DNA from: Burkholderiales bacterium
Lineage (GTDB): Bacteria; Pseudomonadota; Gammaproteobacteria; Burkholderiales; Burkholderiaceae
Length of the DNA stretch: 11,907 nt
Reading direction: 5' to 3'
NCBI GenBank assembly: GCA_947371645.1
Contig: CANBQJ010000107.1
Coordinates: 1-11,907 of the forward strand
Shown here: positions 1 to 7,053 of the stretch, in pieces
How the letters are laid out: every line of letters starts with the position of its first letter
Position numbering within the stretch: the stretch's first letter is position 1
Program-made: the position numbers and the translations under genes
The notes under the pieces: generated by a model
The model's database searches: none
The model's input: the letters and a program-made list of their open reading frames with translations, nothing else
Told to the model about the DNA's origin: nothing

Positions 1-662
1 GGCATGGCGTTCTTCTGCCCCTCCTGGGCCCTGTCCATGATGCCGGCCTTCACAGGCTGGAAGGGCGAGTCGGGCTGAAGGCTGACCTTGTCACCGGCGG
101 ACTCACCAAAGGCGGAGCGGATGCCGCCGGGTTGAACCGTGACCACGGAGATGCCCAATGGCCGCAACTCCATGCGCAGCGAATCCGACATGGCATTGAC
201 CGCTGCCTTGCTTGAGCAGTAAGGCGATGCAAACGGTGTGGGCACCACGCCTGAAATGCTGCTGACATTGACGATCATGCCCCGTCGCCTGGCCACCATG
301 TCGGGCAGGACGGTTCGGATCAGCGCCACCGGTGCAAACAGGTTGACCTCGAACTGTTGGCGCCACGCTTCAGGCGTCGTGTCGAGCAGAGGGCCCATGG
401 CCCCGTAGCCAGCGTTGTTGATCAACATGTGGACACGCAAGCCTCTGGCGTGCAGGTCACCGAGCAGGGCGTCCATCTGGGTTGGATCGCACACATCCAG
501 GGGCAGCGTCAGCATGCCCTCTGACTGCAGATCGGCGATGGTGTCGAGCCTGCGCGCCGTGGCGCAGACCGTCAGCCCCATGCGGTGAAAGCGGCGGGCC
601 AAGGCCTTGCCGATGCCAGAGCCGCAACCGGTGATCAATATGGTGTCTTGCGCGCTGAGCAT
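1..662 (-). CDS. SDR-family oxidoreductase (C-terminus outside window)
   Basis: This is a classical short-chain dehydrogenase/reductase, an NAD(P)-dependent cytosolic enzyme that interconverts an alcohol and a ketone. About 220 residues are visible and the reading frame runs off the left edge without a stop. The cofactor motif TGCGSGIG is at residues 11-18, NNAG at 82-85, and the catalytic set is Ser135, Tyr148 and Lys152 (YCSSK). A PGG motif follows in the usual place. The ATG start directly precedes the Rossmann strand and has AGGAAA upstream (668-673 on the opposite strand), so it is secure. The gene lies 56 bases downstream of the TetR gene on the same strand and is probably co-transcribed with it. 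Its position beside a ring-cleavage cluster suggests that it oxidises or reduces a pathway intermediate, but the substrate cannot be inferred. Confidence 0.9.
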   Translation of the reverse strand, partial: MLSAQDTILITGCGSGIGKALARRFHRMGLTVCATARRLDTIADLQSEGMLTLPLDVCDPTQMDALLGDLHARGLRVHMLINNAGYGAMGPLLDTTPEAWRQQFEVNLFAPVALIRTVLPDMVARRRGMIVNVSSISGVVPTPFASPYCSSKAAVNAMSDSLRMELRPLGISVVTVQPGGIRSAFGESAGDKVSLQPDSPFQPVKAGIMDRAQEGQKNAM

Positions 663-718
663 GGAGCTTTCCTATGTGGTGAACAGGCAAGGGGGTGCGT
701 GATGCGTCGCATTGGGCT

Positions 719-1405
719 TCACGAGCGCTGAGGAGCCACTTGCCGTGTGCGCATCAACAAGGCCTCGGGTGGCAACTGCACGGCCTGGATGGGCTTGTCG
801 ACCAACTTGCGGGCTGCCGCGCGGGTCATGCCGAGGCCCAGCAAGATGTGGAACGCGATCTCCTGTGGATAGTCGTCGGACATGCTCGTTCGTGCGCTGA
901 GCGAAAACAGGGCCGCGCTGGTGGTGCCGACCACGAGGTCCATGCCCAGCATCGGGTCGGAGAGCGTGAAGCGGCCTGCCTGGGTCGCTTCGATCAGATC
1001 GCGCATCAGGTAGCCCAGGCTGGGCATCTTGTCCAGGCTGCGCACCACGCCCACGCGCGAGATGAATCGCCCGGCTTGTGGGTACTGCCTGGCCGCGTGC
1101 AACACCATTCGCACGCCACAAGCCAGGCGCTCGGCGGGGTCGGGTCTGTCGACGATGGCGGCATCCACCAGCATCAGCAGTTCATTGCCCAGTTCCTGCA
1201 ACACGGCGGCCATGGCTTCGTCCGTGGTTCGGAAGTGGTTGTAGAAGGTGCCGCGTGAGACCTGCGCATGGGTGATCAGGTCGTCGATGACGGTCGCCTC
1301 GGCGCCTTTGTCGTTGAAGACCTGCAGTGCCGACTCAATGAGCCGTGTGCGCATGCGTTCGCGCTTCTCTGCCGCAACACGGGTGCGGAAGTCCGGTGTG
1401 TTCAT
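719..1405 (-). CDS. TetR/AcrR-family transcriptional regulator
   Basis: A 228-residue one-component regulator. The N-terminal DNA-binding domain (about residues 15-62) ends in a TetR helix-turn-helix at about 38-58 (TVIDDLITHAQVSRGTFYNH). The rest is a helical ligand-binding and dimerisation domain with no recognisable effector signature. It is transcribed divergently from the dioxygenase-led operon and precedes the SDR gene, the usual layout for a local repressor released by a pathway substrate or intermediate. Its start codon lies inside one copy of an 11-bp repeat (1401-1411), so autoregulation is likely. No good Shine-Dalgarno precedes the ATG; the HTH spacing from the N-terminus nevertheless fits this start. 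Confidence 0.92.
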   Translation of the reverse strand: MNTPDFRTRVAAEKRERMRTRLIESALQVFNDKGAEATVIDDLITHAQVSRGTFYNHFRTTDEAMAAVLQELGNELLMLVDAAIVDRPDPAERLACGVRMVLHAARQYPQAGRFISRVGVVRSLDKMPSLGYLMRDLIEATQAGRFTLSDPMLGMDLVVGTTSAALFSLSARTSMSDDYPQEIAFHILLGLGMTRAAARKLVDKPIQAVQLPPEALLMRTRQVAPQRS

Positions 1406-1433
1406 GTCAGGAGATTAGCTGATTCATGTCAGG
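1401..1433. repeat. Two 11-bp direct repeats TTCATGTCAGG
   Basis: TTCATGTCAGG occurs identically at 1401-1411 and 1423-1433, an offset of 22 bp, about two helical turns. The first copy overlaps the TetR start codon. Both contain the TGTCA core that recurs at 1448-1452 and 1465-1469. Binding by the TetR protein is an inference. Confidence 0.6.
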
Positions 1434-1447
1434 GAAAACGACATACC

Positions 1448-1473
1448 TGTCATAATGACGTAAATGTCATTAT
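1448..1473. promoter_or_regulatory. Putative TetR operator: inverted repeats in the divergent promoter
   Basis: ATAATGAC (1452-1459) and GTCATTAT (1466-1473) form perfect 8-bp inverted arms around a 6-bp spacer. A second, overlapping palindrome GTCATAATGAC lies at 1449-1459 (5-bp arms, one central base). AT-rich -10-like hexamers CATAAT (1451-1456) and CATTAT (1468-1473) lie within the same dyad, so a bound repressor would block the rightward promoter. A partial -35 match (CTGTCA, 1447-1452) precedes the second hexamer, with a short 15-bp spacer. Location, symmetry and the neighbouring TetR gene support the operator call; promoter positions are tentative. Confidence 0.65.
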
Positions 1474-1523
1474 CACCTCATTCGGCGATCAGACACCAGT
1501 CGTTGAGATCAGCACAAACACCC

Positions 1524-2663
1524 ATGCCGCATGCCCAGGCCTTGAAGGCCCCCCCCGAATACCTTGAAAGTGCCAGGCCTGCGCATGTGCAGCGCCTTGT
1601 GCGTCCGGAGGTCTTGCAAAAGGCCAGCCAATTGGCTTTCCTGCGGTTTGACAAAGCCGACCTGGACAAGGCCCAGCGCTTCTGGACTGACTTTGGCCTG
1701 ATCACGGTGAGCCGGACAGCCGAGGAGTTGGTCATGCGCGGCGCAGGCACCTCGCCGGCCGTCCTGGTGGCTCGTCGTGCCAGGACATCTCGCTTTGTCG
1801 GTTCGGCCTTCGTGGTGCCGCCCGACACGGACTTTGGCCACCTGCAGCGCGCCAGCAGCGCACAGCCGCTGGCCGTCAACGCGGTGCCGGGCGGCGGCCG
1901 TGGCGTGAGCCTGCGCGACCCTGATGGGAACGAGGTTTGGCTGATCACCGATTGGGGGGTGGTGAACCCATTGCCTCTGCGCGAGCCCTTGCACAGGCAC
2001 ATGAACACGCTGGCGCATGCACCTCGAGTGAACGGCACCGTGCGCACCGACATCGAGCCCGCCACCGTGGGTCGTCTGGGCCACGTCGTGATGCAGACCA
2101 CCGACTTTCACGCCATGGCGGATTGGTACATGCGCCACCTGGGCGTGATCCCTACCGACGTGCAATACCTGCCCGATGGCGCCCCCTTCCTCACCTTCTT
2201 CCGGCTGGACCTGGGCGACACGCCGTCAGACCACCACACGGTGGTCATCGCTGGCGGGCTGGAGGCCCGCTACGAGCACAGCGCCTGGGAGGTGGTGGAC
2301 CTCGACGCGCTGGGGCAGGGACAGCAGGTGATGCGCGCCAACGGACATCAACACATGTGGGGCATCGGTCGGCACGTGCTGGGCAGCCAGTTGTTTGACT
2401 ACTGGAAGGATGCGGACCAGTTCGAGTTCGAGCACTACACCGATGGCGACGTCTTCACCGCATGCCATGAAACCCGCTATGTGCCGTTTTCGGCAGCCAG
2501 CATCTGGGCCTGGGGGCATGACGTCCCGGCCAGCATGTTCCCTGCGAAGACGCCGGCCCTGCTGTGGCGCGCGATCAGGCTGCTGCGGTCAGGCCGTGTC
2601 ACCTTGAAGCGCCTGCTGCTGATGGGCCAGGCGATCGACACGCCAGCGCGCCCTTGGCTTTGA
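1524..2663 (+). CDS. Two-domain VOC / extradiol-type ring-cleavage dioxygenase
   Basis: Type I extradiol dioxygenase (vicinal oxygen chelate fold), expected to cleave a catecholic ring next to the hydroxyls using Fe(II) and O2. With the start at 1524 it has 379 residues. An N-terminal VOC module (about 36-142, ending RDPDGNEVWLI) is followed by a catalytic module with a plausible metal triad: His187 (RLGHVVMQT), His252 (YEHSAWEVVD) and Glu303 (FEHYTDGD). Roughly 55 basic, hydrophobic residues follow the catalytic domain. An in-frame ATG at 1464 would add 20 residues, but it lies within the operator dyad and adds nothing domain-like, so 1524 is preferred even though neither start has a strong ribosome site. 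It is the first gene of the rightward operon; a FAH-fold enzyme and an MhpA-like hydroxylase follow, supporting an aromatic meta-cleavage role. The substrate is unknown. Confidence 0.82.
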   Translation: MPHAQALKAPPEYLESARPAHVQRLVRPEVLQKASQLAFLRFDKADLDKAQRFWTDFGLITVSRTAEELVMRGAGTSPAVLVARRARTSRFVGSAFVVPPDTDFGHLQRASSAQPLAVNAVPGGGRGVSLRDPDGNEVWLITDWGVVNPLPLREPLHRHMNTLAHAPRVNGTVRTDIEPATVGRLGHVVMQTTDFHAMADWYMRHLGVIPTDVQYLPDGAPFLTFFRLDLGDTPSDHHTVVIAGGLEARYEHSAWEVVDLDALGQGQQVMRANGHQHMWGIGRHVLGSQLFDYWKDADQFEFEHYTDGDVFTACHETRYVPFSAASIWAWGHDVPASMFPAKTPALLWRAIRLLRSGRVTLKRLLLMGQAIDTPARPWL

Positions 2664-2703
2664 AGCCACCTCCAAGCTCTCCAACCCCATCCACGAGTCT
2701 GCC

Positions 2704-3669
2704 ATGGCCACGCCACTTGTCCGCTACGCTTCGCCCTCCCTGCCTGATCAACCCTTGTGGGGTGTGCTGTTTGATCGGCACATTGCCCCCTTGTCGGGTG
2801 CGTACCCGAACACCGGATCCCTCATCGAGCATGGCCAGGTCGAAGCGCGCGCCTTGACCGCTGCGCAAGCCTCGGTGCGCCTGGATGACGTGAAGGTGCT
2901 GTCGCCCATCACGACGAACCAGCAGTTCCTCTGTCAGGGCATCAACTACGGCAGCCATGTGCGCGAGTCGGGCATGGACCCGGCCAGCATCCCCTTCAAC
3001 ACCTTCTTCACCAAGGCGTCGTCGTCCTTGACGGGGCCACACGACGATGTGATCTGCCCCCGGCATGTGAAGTTGCTGGACTATGAGGTCGAGCTCGGTT
3101 TGGTTGTGGGACGCAACCTGAGTGCGGGCGTTCAGGTCAAGCCCGACCGCTTGCATGAGGTCCTGGCCGGGGTGACCATCGTCAACGATGTGTCCGCCCG
3201 GGATGTGCAGCTGCCCCAGGGGCAGTTCTACAAGGGCAAGAGCTACCGCACCTTCGGCCCGGCCGGCCCCGTCTTGCTGCTGCTGGAGCCCGCAGAGTGG
3301 GCACGCTGGCCGGAGCTGCACATGCAGCTGAGCGTCAATGGCCAGCTTCGTCAGGATGCCTATTGCCGGGACATGCTTCACCAGCCGCACCAGACGGTGA
3401 GTGAGTTCTCGGCGCTGCAGGATCTGAACGCAGGTGACCTCATCGCCACCGGCACGCCGGCCGGATGCGCGGCCAAGGCGCCGGGCAAGGTGCCGATGTG
3501 GGTGGCGCGCCATTTTTTGTCCGAGGCCACCAAATGGAAGATGTTCATCCGAGGGGGCGTGCGCAACCCGCTGTACCTCCAGCCCAATGATGTGATGACC
3601 CTGAGCATCCGCACGGATGACGGGCGGCTGGACCTGGGGCAACAGCGCAGCCGGGTGGTGCCTTCGTGA
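2704..3669 (+). CDS. Fumarylacetoacetate hydrolase (FAH) family protein
   Basis: A 321-residue FAH-fold enzyme. Family members use a divalent metal to cleave C-C bonds of, hydrate, decarboxylate or isomerise 2-oxo/2,4-dioxo acids, typical ring-fission products. Visible motifs: GINYGSH at 79-85, metal ligands Glu128 and Glu130 (LLDYEVELGLVVG) and Asp162 (NDVSARD), lysines in YKGKSY at 176-181, and the glycine loop GDLIATGTPAG at 244-254. Between that loop and the terminal PNDVM strand is a roughly 35-residue stretch (256-290) rich in basic and aromatic residues, longer than in minimal FAH proteins. It starts 40 bases after the dioxygenase stop and its TGA overlaps the GTG of the next gene. The natural reading is that it processes the dioxygenase product. 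The precise reaction (hydrolase, hydratase or isomerase) cannot be decided. Confidence 0.88.
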   Translation: MATPLVRYASPSLPDQPLWGVLFDRHIAPLSGAYPNTGSLIEHGQVEARALTAAQASVRLDDVKVLSPITTNQQFLCQGINYGSHVRESGMDPASIPFNTFFTKASSSLTGPHDDVICPRHVKLLDYEVELGLVVGRNLSAGVQVKPDRLHEVLAGVTIVNDVSARDVQLPQGQFYKGKSYRTFGPAGPVLLLLEPAEWARWPELHMQLSVNGQLRQDAYCRDMLHQPHQTVSEFSALQDLNAGDLIATGTPAGCAAKAPGKVPMWVARHFLSEATKWKMFIRGGVRNPLYLQPNDVMTLSIRTDDGRLDLGQQRSRVVPS

Positions 3670-4697
3670 CCGCAGCGCAGCAATTGGTTTGTCTGGAGCC
3701 AGATGCCGAGCCGAGGCCGATGCTGCGAACGACTGAGCTGGGCCAGCCGGGGCATGGGCAGGTGCTGGTTCGCACGCTGGCCACGTCGGTGAACCCCATC
3801 GATGTCAAGCGCGCAACGGGGTACGGCCGGCGTCTGCTGGGGCTCAAAGGTGCGGCGCGGTTCCCGCTGGTGCTGGGCAACGATGTGGCCGGTGTCGTGC
3901 AGGCGGTGGGCGCAGGCGTCACGGCCTGGAAGGTCGGCGACCGTGCCTTCGGGCTGATGCCGACGGGCCCACAGGGGGCGCATGCCAGCCATGTCCTTGT
4001 GGCCTCTTCGCTGCTGAGGGCTTCGCCTGCACACCGCACTGATCCGTCACTCGCCGCATTGCCCTACACCTTCACCACGCTGTGGTGGGCACTCCGAAGT
4101 GTCGGCCTGAACCAGGCCAGTGCCCGCAACAAGGAGGTGTTGGTGCATGGGGCCTCGGGTGGGCTGGGGCAGTTGGCATTGCAGGTGCTGGTGCGGTGGG
4201 GGGCGCGGGTCACCGCCGTGTGCAGCACGGCCCACGTGCCGACCTGCAAAGAACTCGGCGCGCAGGAGGTGCTGGACCGTCGCCAGCAGTCGCTGTCGAG
4301 CCTTCCGCGTCGATTTGACGCGAGCCTGAACTTCGCAGCCTGGCAGGACGAAGGCGCCCTGATCAGTCGGCTCAAGCTCAACGCGATGGGCCACGCCACC
4401 ACCGTGCACCCTTTGCTGGCCAGCTTCGACGAAGGGGGGTGGGTGCAAGGCGGCTGGCGTGCCTGGCAGGCGTGGTCCGGCATGCGCAAGCAAGCCATGA
4501 AGCTGGGGGCATCGACACGGTACGCCTGGGTGGTGTTCAGCCCCAGCACGCAAGCCCTGGACGACTTGCAAAGCCTGTTGCCAGGCTCAGGCCTGCACCT
4601 CCCCATCGGGCTGGCCGTCCCACTGTCGCAGGGCCAGGCGGCGTTCGCCCACGTGGCTCAGCAGCGCGCTGGTCGCGCCATCCTCCTTCCCGAATGA
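3666..4697 (+). CDS. Zinc-free MDR oxidoreductase, quinone-reductase-like
   Basis: A medium-chain dehydrogenase/reductase of 343 residues. The N-terminal GroES-like domain has SVNPIDVKRATG (about 41-52) and LGNDVAGVV (70-78). In zinc alcohol dehydrogenases this second motif is GHE; here the His and Glu are absent, so no catalytic zinc is expected. The Rossmann domain has HGASGGLG at 161-168, the NADPH-binding form seen in quinone oxidoreductase and enoyl-reductase members. The GTG start at 3666 overlaps the FAH stop as GTGA, which implies translational coupling and fixes the start. In an aromatic-degradation setting it could reduce a quinone or an activated double bond in an intermediate. That is inference; its specificity is unknown. 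Confidence 0.85.
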   Translation: MTAAQQLVCLEPDAEPRPMLRTTELGQPGHGQVLVRTLATSVNPIDVKRATGYGRRLLGLKGAARFPLVLGNDVAGVVQAVGAGVTAWKVGDRAFGLMPTGPQGAHASHVLVASSLLRASPAHRTDPSLAALPYTFTTLWWALRSVGLNQASARNKEVLVHGASGGLGQLALQVLVRWGARVTAVCSTAHVPTCKELGAQEVLDRRQQSLSSLPRRFDASLNFAAWQDEGALISRLKLNAMGHATTVHPLLASFDEGGWVQGGWRAWQAWSGMRKQAMKLGASTRYAWVVFSPSTQALDDLQSLLPGSGLHLPIGLAVPLSQGQAAFAHVAQQRAGRAILLPE

Positions 4698-4706
4698 CCG
4701 TTGCAC

Positions 4707-4718
4707 GGAGCATCCATG
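4707..4718 (+). promoter_or_regulatory. Ribosome binding site deciding the hydroxylase start
   Basis: GGAG at 4707-4710 lies five bases before ATG 4716. This selects 4716 over the in-frame TTG at 4701, which has no such site and adds only five residues. Confidence 0.75.
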
Positions 4719-6347
4719 TCAAACATTCCTGCCCAGGTTGATGTCCTCATTGTGGGCATGGGGCCAGTTGGTGCGGCACTGGCTCAGCTGTTGAACCGCC
4801 ATGGCACCCGGACCTTGGTGATCGACCAGGCCAAGGAGATCTTTGTCGCGCCACGCGCCATCGCCTTGGACAACGAGGCGCTTCGCGTGCTGCAGATGTG
4901 TGGCCTGGAAGAAAACGCCTTTGACAAGGTCGCCATCCCGGAAGTGCGCATGCACTCACCCTTGTTCGGCCAGTACAGCCGTGCGGTGACCGCAGGGTCG
5001 ATCGATGGCCACCCACGGCTGGTGACCTTCTTCCAGCCCCAGCTGGAGCAGGCGCTCAGAGATCAGCTCGAGCACAGTCGCCATGTGACGGTGGCCCTGG
5101 GGGTGTCGCTGGTGTCCCTGAGCCAGACGCCCGATGACGTGCAGGCCGAGCTGAGGACCGAGGCGGGGCTGCTGCACACCGTGCGGGCGCAGTATGTGGT
5201 GGGCGCAGACGGTGCCAGCTCGCTGGTGCGCCGCATCCTGGGGCAGGACTTCAAGGGCAAGACCTACGCCGAAGACTGGCTGGTGGTGGACGCGAAGGGC
5301 ATGCCCACCACCATCGACCACGTCGAGTTCATCTGCGACCCCAAGCGCCCCACACCCCACATGGTTGCGCCAGGCGGACGTCAACGTTGGGAGTTCAAGC
5401 TGAACCCTGGCGAAACCCGCGAACACATGGAGCACCCCGACACCGTCAAGCGCCTGCTTCAGCCCTGGAGCCAGGGCCGGGACATCGACGTGGAGCGCGT
5501 GGCGGTGTACCGCTTTCATGCGCGGTTGGCGCAGCAATTCAAGGTAGGGCGGGTGATGCTGGTCGGTGACGCGGCCCACATCACGCCACCGTTTGTGGGC
5601 CAGGGCCTGGTGGCCGGCTTGCGTGATGTGGCCAACCTGGCGTGGAAGCTGGCCTGGGTCTGTCAGGGCCTGGCCCGACCGGCCCTGCTGGACAGCTACG
5701 CACAAGAGCGCCGGCCCCATGCCAAAGCCATGATCGACCTGGCCAAGAACATGGGCAGGCTGGTGATGCCCCGCAACCATGCCACCGCGTTTGTGGTGCA
5801 TGGCCTGATGCGCGTGGCCAACACCGTGCCCAGGCTGAAGCGCCTGTTTGAAGACCTGGAGATGAAGCCCGTCAACCGCTTCAAGGCGGGTTGCTTTGTT
5901 CGGCCTGGCGGCGGGGCCAGGCTCAGGCGAGGTCAGCAAATGCCTCAGGTGTGGCTCAAGCCGTTTGCGGGAGGTGAGGTGCGCCTGAGCGACGATGTGC
6001 TGGGCATGGGTTTCGCCATGGTGGGCTTCGGCGTGGACCCGTCGGGCACCCTGTCACCGGCAGATGTCCAGGCCTGGCTCGCATCCGGTGGCCAGTTCGT
6101 GCAGATTGATCCGAGGGGGAACATGGCCCGCACCACGGCACAGCGTCCGTGGGAGGACCTGACAGGCGGTTTGATGCCGGCTGTGGTCCCGGTCGGGTGG
6201 GTGGCGATCGTCAGGCCGGACAAGGTGGTGATGCACGATGGGCCGGTGGCCGACGCGACCGCGCTGCTCCAGCAGGCCTGGCCCCTGGTGACTGGCAGTG
6301 ACACCGACGACATCCCGCGCTTGGGTGCAGACCGGCTCTGCGGCTAG
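4716..6347 (+). CDS. FAD-dependent aromatic hydroxylase, MhpA-like
   Basis: A 543-residue group A flavoprotein monooxygenase resembling 3-(3-hydroxyphenyl)propionate hydroxylase (MhpA). Such enzymes use NAD(P)H and O2 to hydroxylate a phenolic ring and make the catechol that an extradiol dioxygenase then opens. The FAD ADP-binding motif GMGPVG is at residues 14-19 right after the start, the DG motif GADG at 163-166, and the GD motif (LVGDAAHITPPFVGQG) has its Gly-Asp at 284-285. The C-terminal third, a degenerate thioredoxin-like domain in this family, is present and ends with VAIVRPDKVV followed by about 45 residues, so the protein looks full length. It begins 18 bases after the MDR gene and appears to be the last gene of the operon. 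The exact phenolic substrate is not deducible; MhpA-like does not mean 3HPP-specific. Confidence 0.88.
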   Translation: MSNIPAQVDVLIVGMGPVGAALAQLLNRHGTRTLVIDQAKEIFVAPRAIALDNEALRVLQMCGLEENAFDKVAIPEVRMHSPLFGQYSRAVTAGSIDGHPRLVTFFQPQLEQALRDQLEHSRHVTVALGVSLVSLSQTPDDVQAELRTEAGLLHTVRAQYVVGADGASSLVRRILGQDFKGKTYAEDWLVVDAKGMPTTIDHVEFICDPKRPTPHMVAPGGRQRWEFKLNPGETREHMEHPDTVKRLLQPWSQGRDIDVERVAVYRFHARLAQQFKVGRVMLVGDAAHITPPFVGQGLVAGLRDVANLAWKLAWVCQGLARPALLDSYAQERRPHAKAMIDLAKNMGRLVMPRNHATAFVVHGLMRVANTVPRLKRLFEDLEMKPVNRFKAGCFVRPGGGARLRRGQQMPQVWLKPFAGGEVRLSDDVLGMGFAMVGFGVDPSGTLSPADVQAWLASGGQFVQIDPRGNMARTTAQRPWEDLTGGLMPAVVPVGWVAIVRPDKVVMHDGPVADATALLQQAWPLVTGSDTDDIPRLGADRLCG

Positions 6348-6916
6348 TCGGCTGTCGTTGACTCATCCGACTGGAACACCCCCGTCAGGAACTCCGCCAG
6401 GCGCTCGGGCCCCATGCGGGAGCCGCAGGCCTGCGGGTGCCCGCCACCGCCCGCAAACCGACCTTGACCACGCCGTCTTTGGACACGCTACAGAGAAAAG
6501 CAAACGTGCCGCACTCGGCCGACAGCAGGTGGCCCACCTCGCTGGTGAAGGCGCCCACCTGCTCGTCGGTGAAGGCGGTGATCTCGGCCCAACGGGGGAA
6601 CTCGTTGGGCTCCAAGTCGAGGGCCGACAGGAAGAACTGCCAGGCCAGCATCGCGCCAGACATGGCTCATGTCGAAATGCACCGCGCCGCATCGGCACTG
6701 GAACTTGCCCAGCTTGTCGGCGGCGCTCTGGTGGTGATCCAGCACCACCAGCAGGTCGGCCAGCGAAGCGATCTTGCCGTGGCTCACGCCCACGTACTCG
6801 CCGTCGCCTTCGAAGCACAGCCAGGCGGCCAGGGCGGCGCCAAAGCCATCCGGGCCATGGGCGTGGTACAGCACCAGGGGGCGAGGTTGGCGCGCAGCTT
6901 CTCCGACGCGCCTCAT
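6344..6916 (-). pseudogene. Decayed DHH-family phosphoesterase
   Basis: Remains of a DHH/DHHA1 phosphoesterase, a family that hydrolyses phosphodiester bonds of small nucleotides or ssDNA. Three pieces are recognisable: (A) from ATG 6916, YHAHGPDGFGAALAAWL (first Asp motif) then LVVLDHHQSA (the DHH motif) and HFDMS; (B) a second frame, SGAMLAWQFF to KDGVVKVGLR; (C) from about 6460, back in the first frame, RFAGGGGHPQACG (DHHA1 glycine-His motif) through to a TAG at 6344-6346. The A-to-B change fits one extra base at about 6655-6662; B-to-C falls near 6450-6462. Only about 190 codons span what is normally near 300. The segment that should carry the middle Asp motif is missing near 6770, so several deletions rather than base-calling errors are likely. 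The product should be inactive. Confidence 0.78.
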
Positions 6917-7053
6917 GACGGGCCAACCCGCTGACCGTGGCGTGCCGCCCTGGCTCCAGCCCATCAGCCTCCGCGAAACCCGGGGTGGTTCAGTGGCCCC
7001 GGACGCCACAAACACCATTAGGCCTCCTGGCACCGGGCGTGCGAGACTCCGGC
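6917..7053. other. Intergenic spacer between divergent genes
   Basis: This 137-base spacer separates the decayed DHH gene from the first Crp/Fnr gene. The downstream reading frame is open through part of it (from 6937), but the translation there is not family-like. No clear promoter, dyad or hairpin is visible. Confidence 0.4.

Noticed and set aside
1407..1427. Six-codon leader ORF (MNQLIS) ending one base before the TetR ATG on the minus strand
   Set aside because: It has no ribosome binding site and is too short to distinguish from chance; its ATG is simply the second copy of the direct repeat.
2599..3642. Long minus-strand open frame antisense to the FAH gene
   Set aside because: It is His/Gln/Arg-rich shadow coding opposite a gene with clear catalytic motifs, as expected at high GC.
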